A stretch of 47,771 nucleotides of DNA from Lujinxingiaceae bacterium (GTDB lineage: Bacteria > Myxococcota_A > Bradymonadia > Bradymonadales > Bradymonadaceae), in the NCBI GenBank assembly GCA_013697635.1, contig JACCWM010000196.1, forward strand, positions 1 to 47,771, written 5' to 3'. The translations under genes and the position numbers were made by a program. The notes below the pieces were generated by a model, which saw only the letters and a list, made by a program, of their open reading frames with translations, had not been told where the DNA came from and did no database searches. How positions within the stretch are numbered: position 1 is the first letter of the stretch; the number at the start of each line of letters is the position of its first letter. Positions 35,898 through 46,225 of this stretch are shown here, piece after piece.

Positions 35898-38141
35898 GTG
35901 GCGACAGTACTGGAAGAGGTCTCGGGGCGCCCTGGCGGCTCGAATCCTTCGACCGAAATCGAAACCGTGCGCTACGACGACGCGATCGTGCGCCTCTTCG
36001 TGATGGCCACCCTCATCTGGGGCCTGGTCGGAATGTTGGTGGGCCTGGTGCTCGCTGTTCAGCTGGCCTGGTGGCCGGCCAACGGTCTTGGCGAGTACTT
36101 CACCTACGGGCGGCTTCGGCCCCTGCACACCAACGCGGTGGTTTTTGCCTTTGCCGGCAACGCCGTCTTCGCGGCCGTGTACTACTCCTCGCAGCGTCTG
36201 CTCAAGGCTCGGATGTTCTCCGACGTCATGAGCAAATTTCACTTCTGGGGTTGGCAGGGCATCATCGTGGCGGCGGCGATCACCTTGCCGATGGGCTACA
36301 CCCAGACCAAAGAGTACGCCGAGTTGGAGTGGCCGATCGACATCGTCACCACGCTGGTCTGGGTGGTCTTCGCCGTGAACTTCTTTTTGACCTTGCGCAA
36401 CCGGCGCGAGAAACACCTCTACGTTGCGCTGTGGTTCTACATCGCCTCGATCATCACCGTGGCCGTGCTGCACATCGTCAACAACCTGGTGATTCCAACC
36501 GGGCTGTTCACGAGCTTTTCGATGTACGCCGGCGTGCACGACGCGATGATTCAGTGGTGGTACGGGCACAACGCCGTGGCTTTTTTGCTGACCACGCCCT
36601 TTCTCGGCCTGATGTACTACTTCTTGCCCAAGGCCGCTGACCGCCCGGTGTTCTCCTACCGGCTGAGCATCTTGCACTTCTGGTCGATCGTCTTCATCTA
36701 CATCTGGGCCGGGCCCCATCACTTGCACTACACCTCGCTGCCGGAGTGGGCGAGCACGGTGGGCATGGTCTTCTCGATCATGTTGTGGATGCCCAGCTGG
36801 GGCGGCATGATCAATGGTCTGTTCACGCTGCGCGGTGCCTGGCACAAGCTGCGCGACGAGCCGGTTTTGAAGTTCTTTGTCGTCGGCATCACCTTCTACG
36901 GCATGGCCACCTTCGAGGGGCCGATGATGAGCATCAAGACGGTCAACGCCTTGAGCCATTACACCGACTGGACGGTGGCCCACGTGCACGCCGGTGCCCT
37001 GGGTTGGAACGGCTTCATGACCTTTGGCATGATCTACTGGCTGATCCCGCGGCTTTGGAAGACCAAGCTTTGGAGCACGCGCCTGGCGAACACGCACTTC
37101 TGGCTGGGCACGATCGGCATCCTGCTCTACATCATCGCCATGTACAGCGCCGGCATCACCCAGGGCCTGATGTGGCGCGCCTTTGATGAGACCGGACGCC
37201 TGATGTACCCGGACTTCATGGAGACGGTCGTCGCGATCATGCCCATGTACTGGGTGCGCGTTCTCGGCGGCTCGCTGTACTTTTTTTCGGCAACGCTGTG
37301 CGGCGTCAATCTGTTCATGACGGCGCGCTCCGCTCCCAAAGATCTCAGCGATCCGGTGGTTCAAGTGGCCCGCCCGGCCTGGCGCGATCGCCAGGTCATG
37401 GCGAGCACGGTCAACTACGACGAGGCGCTCTTTGGCCTGCAGGACAAGCTCAAGCATGGCTGGCATCGCCTGCTCGAGGGTTGGCCCGCGGTGTTCAGCG
37501 TGCTCGTGCTCGTGGCGATCTCGGTGGGCTCGATCGTCGAGATCGTGCCGATGCTGCTCGTGCGCAACAACGTGCCCACGATCGCAACCGTCATGCCCTA
37601 CAGCCCGCTCGAGCTCGAGGGGCGCGACATCTACATCAAGGAAGGTTGCGTGAGCTGCCACACCCAGATGATCCGCCCGCTGCGCTCGGAGATCGAGCGC
37701 TACGGCGAGTACTCCAAGGCCGGCGAGGGCATCTATGACCGCCCGCATCTGTGGGGCAGCAAGCGCACCGGGCCGGATCTGGCTCGCCTTGGCGGCAAAT
37801 ACCCGCACCTGTGGCATGTGCGTCACATGGAGGACCCGCGCTCGACGAGCCCAAGCTCGATCATGCCCTCGTACCCCTGGCTTTTGACCAAGTCGCTCGA
37901 TCTGGGCAGCACCCAGAAGAAGCTCGAGGTGATGATGATGCTCGGCGTGCCCTACACGATCGATCAGGCCGACCAGGCGATCGATCTGGCCCAGGCACAA
38001 GCCCTCGAGATCGCCCGTGAGATCGCCGAGCAGGGCGGCCCTGAAGGCCTCGAAGACAAAGAGATCGTCGCGCTGATCGCCTACATGCAGCGCCTTGGCA
38101 TCGACATCAAACGCGAGCAACCGCGAGGAGCACGACGATGA
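35898..38141 (+). CDS. ccoNO: Fused CcoN-CcoO subunits of cbb3-type cytochrome c oxidase
   Basis: This 747-aa protein starts with GTG 35898 behind a strong AGGAGG. Residues 1-480 or so are CcoN, the heme-copper catalytic subunit: histidine ligands in LRPLHTNAVVFAF, HFWSIVFIYIWAGPHHLHYT and DWTVAHVHAGALGW, with about twelve helices. The last 240 are CcoO, a membrane-anchored cytochrome c with one heme site C584-V-S-C-H588 (EGCVSCHTQMIRPL) and an axial Met further on (SSIMPSYPWL). In most proteobacteria these are separate polypeptides. The function is oxygen reduction at high affinity, coupled to proton pumping. It overlaps ccoQ by 4 bp (ATGA) and leads a run of seven cco genes. Confidence 0.95.
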   Translation: MATVLEEVSGRPGGSNPSTEIETVRYDDAIVRLFVMATLIWGLVGMLVGLVLAVQLAWWPANGLGEYFTYGRLRPLHTNAVVFAFAGNAVFAAVYYSSQRLLKARMFSDVMSKFHFWGWQGIIVAAAITLPMGYTQTKEYAELEWPIDIVTTLVWVVFAVNFFLTLRNRREKHLYVALWFYIASIITVAVLHIVNNLVIPTGLFTSFSMYAGVHDAMIQWWYGHNAVAFLLTTPFLGLMYYFLPKAADRPVFSYRLSILHFWSIVFIYIWAGPHHLHYTSLPEWASTVGMVFSIMLWMPSWGGMINGLFTLRGAWHKLRDEPVLKFFVVGITFYGMATFEGPMMSIKTVNALSHYTDWTVAHVHAGALGWNGFMTFGMIYWLIPRLWKTKLWSTRLANTHFWLGTIGILLYIIAMYSAGITQGLMWRAFDETGRLMYPDFMETVVAIMPMYWVRVLGGSLYFFSATLCGVNLFMTARSAPKDLSDPVVQVARPAWRDRQVMASTVNYDEALFGLQDKLKHGWHRLLEGWPAVFSVLVLVAISVGSIVEIVPMLLVRNNVPTIATVMPYSPLELEGRDIYIKEGCVSCHTQMIRPLRSEIERYGEYSKAGEGIYDRPHLWGSKRTGPDLARLGGKYPHLWHVRHMEDPRSTSPSSIMPSYPWLLTKSLDLGSTQKKLEVMMMLGVPYTIDQADQAIDLAQAQALEIAREIAEQGGPEGLEDKEIVALIAYMQRLGIDIKREQPRGARR

Positions 38142-38326
38142 GAAAAGACATTATGGAGCACGCCGGGCTGGCGATTTACGCCGAGATTGCCCTGATCATC
38201 TTTGTTGCCGTGTTTGTCATGATCATCTTGCGCGCCATTTTGATGCGCCGCGAGCACAGCCAGTTTTTGTCACGCATGCCCCTCGAGGACGGCCTAACTG
38301 TTGAGCAAGACGAGGTTTCGCCATGA
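38138..38326 (+). CDS. ccoQ: CcoQ-like small cbb3 oxidase subunit
   Basis: This 62-aa protein has one helix (about 11-33), IYAEIALIIFVAVFVMIILR, followed by a basic RREHSQF stretch and an acidic tail. This is the size and shape of CcoQ, which stabilises the oxidase. It overlaps the preceding and following genes by 4 bp each (ATGA). The sequence match is short, so identity rests mainly on position. Confidence 0.82.
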   Translation: MRKDIMEHAGLAIYAEIALIIFVAVFVMIILRAILMRREHSQFLSRMPLEDGLTVEQDEVSP

Positions 38327-38928
38327 ATGCACCGAACAAATCAGCGTCCCTGCCCGAGCCCTCCGAGCAGGACGACGTGCTGATCACCGGCCACGACTAC
38401 GACGGCATCATGGAGTACGACAATCCGATGCCGGGCTGGTGGCTGGCCATTCTCTACCTGACGATCGTCTGGTCGATCTTCTACGTGGCCGGCATGGGTC
38501 TGGGCTTTATCAACAGCTACGAGGACGATCTGAAGCACTCGATGATCGAGATCAACGAGATGCGTCGCGGGGCGGTGGCCGCCGCGCCCAACGTCGACCA
38601 GAGCTACCTTGCGGGGCTAGTCGGCAACGCCGAGGTGATCGATACCGGCCGCCAGGCGTACGCCTTTAGCTGCGCGGTCTGCCACGCCGCCGAGGGCCAG
38701 GGCCAGATCGGCCCCAACCTCACCGACGATCATTGGTTGCACGGCGGCGAGCTCGTCGACATCTACAAGGCAATCTACGACGGCGTCCCGGCCAAGGGCA
38801 TGCCCGCCTGGGGCAGCGTGCTGAGCAGCGCCGAGAATGTCGCGTTGGCCGTCTTCATCGATTCGTTGCGCGGCACTGAGCCTGCCAATCCCAAGGCCGC
38901 CCAGGGCAAGCCCATGGGAGGCGATTGA
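38323..38928 (+). CDS. ccoP: CcoP-type subunit of cbb3 oxidase with a single heme c
   Basis: This 201-aa electron-entry subunit has the family N-terminus (HDYDGIMEYDNPMPGWWLAILYLTIVW, seen as HDYDGIMEYDNPMPGWW and one helix at about 37-63). A periplasmic cytochrome c domain with C117-A-V-C-H121 follows, with Met in AKGMPAWG. Usual CcoP has about 300 residues and two CxxCH sites; only one is present here, so the second heme domain is missing. The frame is clean at both ends, so this is a real short form and not a truncation caused by a frameshift. Confidence 0.93.
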   Translation: MNAPNKSASLPEPSEQDDVLITGHDYDGIMEYDNPMPGWWLAILYLTIVWSIFYVAGMGLGFINSYEDDLKHSMIEINEMRRGAVAAAPNVDQSYLAGLVGNAEVIDTGRQAYAFSCAVCHAAEGQGQIGPNLTDDHWLHGGELVDIYKAIYDGVPAKGMPAWGSVLSSAENVALAVFIDSLRGTEPANPKAAQGKPMGGD

Positions 38929-38932
38929 GCCC

Positions 38933-40402
38933 ATGGCCGTGAACTCCACATCGTCCTGCCCGGGCCCCGTTTTGGAGTCGCCCGAAGAGGTGCTCTCCAC
39001 GATGAACAAAGACGGCAAGCGTCTTTGGGTCTATCCGACGCCCAGCAAGGGCACGCTTTGGAAGTGGCGGCTGGCCGTGGCCTGGGCGCTGATCGCCTTT
39101 TTTGTGGCCTTGCCCCTGGTCAAGATTCAGGGCAAGCCGGCGATCTTTCTCGATCTCTTGCACCGCGAGTTCACCTTCTTTGGCCTGACGCTCTACGCCA
39201 CCGACACCACGCTCTTGATGGTGTTTTTGTTGTTGGTCTTGGTCTCGGTGTTCCTTGCCACGGCCTTGCTCGGGCGTGTCTGGTGCGGCTGGGGCTGCCC
39301 GCAAACGGTGTATTTGGAGTTTGTTTTCCGCCCGATCGAGCGCTTCTTCGAAGGCAAAGAGAACGCGCGCAAGCGCCGCGATGCCGGTCCCTGGACCCCG
39401 GATCGTGTCGTGCGAAAGGGCCTCAAGCTCGCCGTCTACCTGCTGCTCTCCTTTGGCCTGGCCCACACCTTCGTCGCCTACTTCGTCAGCTGGGAGGTGC
39501 TCCAAGACTGGATGCAACGCTCGCCGACCGAGCACTGGGGCTTTTTCGTGATGATGGCCATGACCACCGGCCTGATCTTTGGAAACTTCGGCTACTTTCG
39601 CGAGCAGATGTGCACGATCGCCTGTCCCTACGCGCGTTTTCAGTCCGTGCTCATGGATCGTGACTCGCTGATCGTCAGCTACGACCCCGGCCGCGGCGAG
39701 CCGCGAAAGCGGCGCAGCGGCGAAGAGCGCGCCCAGGAGAAGGCCAGCGTCAAGCTGGCACTTGGCGACTGCGTTGACTGCGGTGCCTGCGTTCGCACGT
39801 GTCCCACCGGCATCGATATCCGAAACGGCCTGCAAATGGAGTGCGTCGGCTGCACGCAGTGCATCGATGCCTGCGACGCGATCATGATCAGCGTCAACAA
39901 ACCCAAGGGCCTGATCCGCTACACCTCCGAGAACGTCATCGAGAAAAAACCCGCGCGCATCATCCGCACCCGGGTGTTGCTCTACGCGGCGATCATGGTG
40001 AGCTTGACGACGATCTTTGCGATCTTGATCACCAGCCGCACCCCAATCGACATCAACCTTGGCCGCGTCGTCGGCGAGCCCTTCGCCGTGCTTCAAGACG
40101 GCGAGGTGATCAACCGGCTGCGCTTTCGCGTGCAAAACCGCACCAACGAGGAGCTCCACCTCTCGGTGGTGGCCTTGGAGCCGGCCGGCACCGAGGTCAA
40201 GCTCAGCGGACCGGCGATCATGCACATTGCAGCCGGCGCCACCCACCGCGTCGAGGCCTTCGTCGTGGTGCCGCCCACAGCCTTCACCAACGGCTCTTCG
40301 GCCGCGCTCTTTGAGATCATGGCCGCCAATAAACCGGCGCTCTCCTCGACGGTCGCCTTTACACTGCTCGGCCCGTCGACGCCCAAGGAGTCCAAACCAT
40401 GA
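38933..40402 (+). CDS. ccoG: CcoG (FixG/RdxA) ferredoxin-like copper/assembly protein
   Basis: About 489 aa from ATG 38933, with GGGAGG upstream, 4 nt after ccoP. Four or five transmembrane segments; conserved RVWCGWGCPQTVY and EQMCTIACPYARFQSVL, then two 4Fe-4S clusters in CVDCGACVRTCPTGIDIR and CVGCTQCIDACDAIM. The C-terminal periplasmic part has an Ig-like fold. CcoG is needed for cbb3 assembly and has been shown to reduce Cu(II) to Cu(I) for the oxidase in some bacteria. Its 4-bp overlap with ccoH (ATGA) indicates translational coupling. Confidence 0.94.
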   Translation: MAVNSTSSCPGPVLESPEEVLSTMNKDGKRLWVYPTPSKGTLWKWRLAVAWALIAFFVALPLVKIQGKPAIFLDLLHREFTFFGLTLYATDTTLLMVFLLLVLVSVFLATALLGRVWCGWGCPQTVYLEFVFRPIERFFEGKENARKRRDAGPWTPDRVVRKGLKLAVYLLLSFGLAHTFVAYFVSWEVLQDWMQRSPTEHWGFFVMMAMTTGLIFGNFGYFREQMCTIACPYARFQSVLMDRDSLIVSYDPGRGEPRKRRSGEERAQEKASVKLALGDCVDCGACVRTCPTGIDIRNGLQMECVGCTQCIDACDAIMISVNKPKGLIRYTSENVIEKKPARIIRTRVLLYAAIMVSLTTIFAILITSRTPIDINLGRVVGEPFAVLQDGEVINRLRFRVQNRTNEELHLSVVALEPAGTEVKLSGPAIMHIAAGATHRVEAFVVVPPTAFTNGSSAALFEIMAANKPALSSTVAFTLLGPSTPKESKP

Positions 40403-40869
40403 TTCGCATGCCGCCACCCCACATCCTTTATCCGGGCATGGTGCTCGCGCTCTTGACGTTGTCGATGACCTCGAGCTTCTCGATTCTTTATTTTGCAAAG
40501 TCCGGCGGCGGCCCCCAGGTCGAATCAGGCTACTACGAGCGAACGGTGAGCTGGGACGCCGACCAAAAGGCCCGCGACAGCGGCGCACGGCTGGGTTGGA
40601 CGGTCGATCTGCAGCTTAGCGGCTCGCTGCAAGTGCGTGATGCCCAGGGCAGCCCGGTCAGCGGCATCGTCGGCACCGTCGTCACGCGACGGCCTTCCCT
40701 GGGTGAGGCCGTGGCCACGAGCGCCTTGACGGCGGTTGGCGGCAGTCCGGGGGCCTATGCTTTCGAGAGCGGCGCAAACGGCGTCGGGCTGTGGGACTTC
40801 ATGATCGTCGCCGTCGCCCCGAGCGGTGAACCGGTGATCCTCGAGCTGCGCCGCGAGGCCCGCGAGTGA
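40399..40869 (+). CDS. ccoH: CcoH (FixH) cbb3 oxidase assembly protein
   Basis: This 156-aa protein has one N-terminal helix (about 13-33) and a periplasmic domain with the FixH pattern YYERTVSWDADQKARDSGA and LGWTVDLQ. CcoH stays bound to CcoN during assembly and helps hold the complex. It overlaps ccoG and ccoI by 4 bp (ATGA and GTGA). Confidence 0.88.
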   Translation: MIRMPPPHILYPGMVLALLTLSMTSSFSILYFAKSGGGPQVESGYYERTVSWDADQKARDSGARLGWTVDLQLSGSLQVRDAQGSPVSGIVGTVVTRRPSLGEAVATSALTAVGGSPGAYAFESGANGVGLWDFMIVAVAPSGEPVILELRREARE

Positions 40870-43382
40870 AGAGCGAAGCCGCGCCCACAAGCTGTGTGCA
40901 CTGCGGCCTGCCCTCTGGCGAGGCGCAGTTTTGTTGCGTCGGCTGCGAGGCCGTCTACCACGCGATCCACGACAGCGGGCTCGAGGGCTTTTATCGCCTG
41001 CGCGACGTCGCCTCGCGCGGCCCCAGCCCGGTGGGCAGCGATGGCCAGCCGGCGCCGGCCAGCCGCTACGCGCACTTGGATACGCTGGAGTTTTTACAGC
41101 GCCACGCCGTGGTCGAAGAGGGCGGCGTCTTTGGCGTCGAGCTTTATCTCGAAGGCATTCACTGCGCCGGCTGCGTCTGGTTGATCGAGCGCATGCCCAG
41201 GTTTTTGGACGGCGTGATCGAGGCGCGCCTCGATCTGGCCCGCGCCCGGCTCAGCGTGCGCTTTCGACCCGATGTATCGCCGCTCTCGAGCGTCGCCTTG
41301 TGGCTGTCGCGCTTTGGCTACACGACCTACGCCGTGCGCGCCGAGCGCGTTGCCGCCCGCGCCCAGGCCGAGCGCGCCATGCTCGTGCGCGTGGGCGTCT
41401 GCTGGGCGCTCGCTGCAAACGTCATGCTTCTCGCGATCGCGCTCTATGCCGGCCTCGATCTGCTCGACGGCGACGGCCTGGCAAGCGCGGCGCGCTGGCT
41501 GAGCTTTGCGCTGTGCACGATCTCGATGGTTTATGGCGGCGGCGTCTTCTTTCGCCGGGCCTGGGCCTCGTTGCGCGTCGTGCTCAACGAGCGCAGCGCG
41601 CTGTCTTTGCAACAAATCTCGATGGACGTGCCGATCGCGCTCGGGATCTTTGTGGGCTACGTACACAGCGCCGCGGCGACGGTCACCGGTGCTGGCGAGG
41701 TCTGGTTCGACTCGTTGGCCGTGCTGATAGCTGCCGTGCTCACCGCGCGCTGGCTGCAAGTGCGCGGGCGCCGGGCCGCAGGCGACGCCGCCGAGCGCTT
41801 GCTCAGCCTGCTGCCCTCGGTGGCGCGCCGGCTTCGGGGCGCCCTGAGCGAGGAGATCCCGTCCGAGAGCCTCGAGCCCGGCGATCTGATCGAGGTGCGC
41901 GCCGGCGAGGTGGTCGCAGCCGACGGACAAATCGTCGAGGGCCGCTCGTCGGTGTTTCGCGCCGTGCTCACCGGTGAGAGTCGGCCCGAGCCGGTCGCCC
42001 CGGGAGAGGCTATCGAGGCCGGCGTCACCAACCTGGGCTCGCGCATCGTGGTGCGCGTTGCCGCCGCCGGCAGCCAGACGCGCGTGGGCAAGCTCTTGCG
42101 CTGGGTCGAGGAGCATGGCGAGCGCCGCGCGCCGATAGTCCAGCTGGCCGACCGCCTGGGCGGCGTCTTCGTGCTGGTGGTGCTGGCCGCCTCGCTCGTC
42201 ACGGCGCTGGTGTGGAGTATGGTCGATCCCGATCAGGCCGTCTCGCACGTGGTCGCCCTGCTCGTGATCTCGTGTCCCTGTGCGCTGGGCATGGCCACGC
42301 CGCTGGCGCTGACCGTAGGCGTTGGCCAGGCCGCACGCCGGGGAATCTACGTCAAGCACGACGATGTTATGCAGTCGCTGGCGCGCGCCACCCACGTGAT
42401 CTTCGACAAAACCGGCACGCTCACCGAAGGTCGCATGACGGTTGCCGAGATCAGTGGCAGCGAGCGGGCCGTGCGACTGGCCGCCATACTCGAGGCCGGC
42501 AGCAATCACCCGATCGCCGTCGCCCTTCGAAGCCAGCCCGCCGATCTCACGGGCTCGCCCAGTTGCACGGAGTTTGTCGAGCAGCCCGGCGCCGGAGTTT
42601 TTGGCAAGGTCGATGGCAAGGATGTGATCGTCGGCCATCTGGCCTGGGTGCAGGCAAAGATTGCGTCGGTCCCCGACCCAGACGACCAGGCGCTGGTCGA
42701 GCGTATGGCAGGCGACGGCCTAACCCCGGTCGTCGTCGCCGTGGATGGACGTATCGAGGCGATCGTTGGCCTCGGTGACCGCTTGCGCCCCGAAGCCGTG
42801 GAGCTGATCGCGGCCTTGAAGAGGCGCGGCCTCGTGGCTGCGCTGCTCTCGGGCGACCACGAGGGTGTCGTCGACGCAATTGCCGCGCGGCTCGGGCTGG
42901 AGGCGCAATTTGTGCGCGGCGGCGCAACGCCGGAGCAAAAAGCGCGCTTTGTCGAGGCGCTGCGAGCCGAGCTTCCCCAGGCCACGATCGTCATGGTCGG
43001 CGACGGGGTCAATGACGCCGTCGCCCTGCAGGCCGCACATGTGGGCATCGCCGTGCACGGCGGAAGTGAAGCCGCGCTTGTCGCCGCCGACATCTTCATG
43101 ACGCGCGAGGGCGTCGAGCCCATCCTCGAGCTCATCGAGGGCGCCGGGCGAGTGATGGGCGTCGTACACCGAAATCTCGCCGGATCGGCGCTCTACAACG
43201 CACTTGGCATAACGTTTGCTGTACTGGGTTATGTAGCCCCACTGGTCGCGGCGGTCGCCATGCCTGTAAGTTCGTTGGCCGTGGTGATTTCTTCGCTTGT
43301 GCAAACGTCTTTTGTCAGGCGAAATAATGGGTTTAGTGAGCCTGCTCGAAACCGACGCGAATCAAAGGAGTGCACCCGATGA
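40866..43382 (+). CDS. ccoI: CcoI (FixI) copper-transporting P1B ATPase
   Basis: This 838-aa protein has a GTG start at 40866 overlapping the ccoH stop. The N-terminus carries the CcoI-type Cys cluster ([18 protein letters not shown]) and an HMA metal-binding domain ([12 protein letters not shown]). The P-type core has TGES (LTGESRPEP), CPC ion motif in [14 protein letters not shown], phosphorylation loop [13 protein letters not shown] signature [10 protein letters not shown] and hinge [15 protein letters not shown]. It supplies copper for the heme-copper centre of CcoN, exporting Cu(I) towards the periplasm (established for the family). The ccoS start overlaps its stop. Confidence 0.94.
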   Translation: MKSEAAPTSCVHCGLPSGEAQFCCVGCEAVYHAIHDSGLEGFYRLRDVASRGPSPVGSDGQPAPASRYAHLDTLEFLQRHAVVEEGGVFGVELYLEGIHCAGCVWLIERMPRFLDGVIEARLDLARARLSVRFRPDVSPLSSVALWLSRFGYTTYAVRAERVAARAQAERAMLVRVGVCWALAANVMLLAIALYAGLDLLDGDGLASAARWLSFALCTISMVYGGGVFFRRAWASLRVVLNERSALSLQQISMDVPIALGIFVGYVHSAAATVTGAGEVWFDSLAVLIAAVLTARWLQVRGRRAAGDAAERLLSLLPSVARRLRGALSEEIPSESLEPGDLIEVRAGEVVAADGQIVEGRSSVFRAVLTGESRPEPVAPGEAIEAGVTNLGSRIVVRVAAAGSQTRVGKLLRWVEEHGERRAPIVQLADRLGGVFVLVVLAASLVTALVWSMVDPDQAVSHVVALLVISCPCALGMATPLALTVGVGQAARRGIYVKHDDVMQSLARATHVIFDKTGTLTEGRMTVAEISGSERAVRLAAILEAGSNHPIAVALRSQPADLTGSPSCTEFVEQPGAGVFGKVDGKDVIVGHLAWVQAKIASVPDPDDQALVERMAGDGLTPVVVAVDGRIEAIVGLGDRLRPEAVELIAALKRRGLVAALLSGDHEGVVDAIAARLGLEAQFVRGGATPEQKARFVEALRAELPQATIVMVGDGVNDAVALQAAHVGIAVHGGSEAALVAADIFMTREGVEPILELIEGAGRVMGVVHRNLAGSALYNALGITFAVLGYVAPLVAAVAMPVSSLAVVISSLVQTSFVRRNNGFSEPARNRRESKECTR

Positions 43383-43522
43383 GCGTTTTGTATTTTTTGG
43401 TTCCCCTGGCACTGATGCTCGCGCTGGGGGCCGTGGCGGCTTTTTATTGGGCCGTGCGTCGCGGTCAATTCGACGATCTTGATACGCCGGCCGTACGCAT
43501 TCTTTTGGACGACGACAACTAG
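43379..43522 (+). CDS. ccoS: CcoS small membrane protein for cbb3 oxidase maturation
   Basis: A 47-aa protein: one helix ([20 protein letters not shown]) followed by [22 protein letters not shown], whose FDDLDTP motif is the CcoS signature. CcoS is needed for heme and copper insertion in cbb3 oxidase. ATG overlaps the ccoI stop (ATGA). The next gene starts 39 nt downstream, with no terminator between. Confidence 0.95.
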   Translation: MSVLYFLVPLALMLALGAVAAFYWAVRRGQFDDLDTPAVRILLDDDN

Positions 43523-43560
43523 CAACACGAGGCAGTTTCTCCAGCATCTGGGCCAAGAAC

Positions 43561-44699
43561 ATGCACTTCTTCGACGAAATCAAGGATTACATCGGGTTTA
43601 CCGAGGACGACGCGCGCAGGCTCCAGGAGCTTCGCCCCGAGGTCGAGCCCTACTTTGGGCCGATCGTGGCGAACTTCTACGAAGCCTTGCTGCAAAATCC
43701 TCGAGCGCGCGGCGTCTTCGTCGGCCCCGAACAAATCGAGCGCCTTCGTGTTTCGCTGATGCAGTGGTTGGGTGAGCTCTTCGAGGGGCCCTACGACGCA
43801 GCCTACAGCAGTCGGCGCATGCTAATTGGCGAGGTCCACGTCAATGTAGGACTCTTGCCTCAGTTCATGTTCGGGGCGATGAACCTGATCCGCATCGACC
43901 TGATCAAAGCCGTCAGCGAGCTTCGCCCCGAAGCCGAGCGTCAGGCCTACATCACGAGCGTGCAGCGCATCGTGGACATCGATTTGACGCTAATGGTTCA
44001 GTCCTACTGGGACACCTTGATGCGCCTGAAGTTGCAGATTCCCGCGGCTTTGGCCACCGGGCTGGCCCACGAGATTCGCAACCCCTTGAACGCGATTGGT
44101 CTTCAGATGACCTTGTTGGAGCGCAGGCTTCGCAACCAGGACGTGGACCACGAGGTGTTTCAGCCCGTGCTCGACGCGGTGCGCACCGAACTTCGCCGCA
44201 TCCAGGGGCTCAACTCCGAGATCTTGGACTTTGCAAAGCCCATCGAGATCACGCGTCGCCCGGTCAACGTCTCCCAGATCTTTGCCGAATTGCACCACTC
44301 CCACGGGCTGACGCTCGAGGCGGGCAACGTCGTCATGGAGTGCACCCTGGAGGGCTTGCCGGTGATCTGGTGCGATCCGGACCGGCTCAACCAGGTCTTT
44401 GTCAACCTCTTGACCAACGCCATGGAGGCCTTGCCTGACGAGGGCGGCCGCATCGATATCCGCGTGCAAAACAATGAGCGCGGCACGGTGATCAATTTTG
44501 TCGACAACGGCCAGGGCATGACCCCGACGATGAAATATCGCATCTTCGATCTCTTCTTTACGACCAAGGCCTCGGGCACGGGCATCGGTCTTGCGATCGC
44601 GCGCAAGATCGTCGATGCCCATGGTGGCTCAATCGATCTGACCTCGCGTCCCGGGCTCGGCACACATTTCACCATCCATCTTCCTTCCGGGAATCCATC

Positions 44700-44703
<4 letters not shown>
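43561..44703 (+). CDS. Globin-coupled sensor histidine kinase
   Basis: This 380-aa protein shows no membrane helix. Residues 1-155 match the sensor globin (protoglobin/GCS) fold: FFDEIKDYIGFTEDDARRL, then RMLIGEVHVNVGL with the probable proximal heme His93, then FMFGAMNLIR. The kinase core follows: H-box ATGLAHEIRNPLNAIG (phospho-His170), N-box NQVFVNLLTNAMEALP, G1 VDNGQGM, F-box DLFFTTKASG, G2 GTGIGLAIARKIV. It is thus a cytoplasmic soluble kinase that should bind heme and respond to O2 (or CO/NO). It shares its 4-bp overlap (ATGA) with the response regulator and directly follows ccoS, unlike PAS-type FixL kinases. Confidence 0.9.
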
Positions 44704-46103
<1,400 letters not shown>

Positions 46104-46108
46104 GCCCC

Positions 46109-46212
46109 CCACCTCCCAAAAAAACGGGAGTGGACGGCCCGATGGGCTAGTTTCTGCGCGCGTTTGCCGCCATGCAAGCCCGGCTGCCCCTGGGGCTGCT
46201 GCCCCTGGAGCT
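46109..46212 (+). repeat. Dispersed intergenic element, copy G
   Basis: CGGGAG (46125-46130), 41 nt, then ATGCAAGCCCGGCTGCCCC (46172-46190), followed by a partial second unit (GGCTGCTGCCCC). The first box is the 3' arm of a hairpin with CCACCTCCC (46109-46117) and an A-rich loop, 5 nt after the regulator gene stop. It lies between convergent genes. Confidence 0.8.
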
Positions 46213-46225
46213 CATCGATAGGGTG

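Noticed and set aside
35886-38120. 744-codon frame antisense to ccoNO, and similar ones opposite ccoG and ccoI
   Set aside because: Shadows of strongly supported genes; His/Asp/Arg-rich low-complexity translation.
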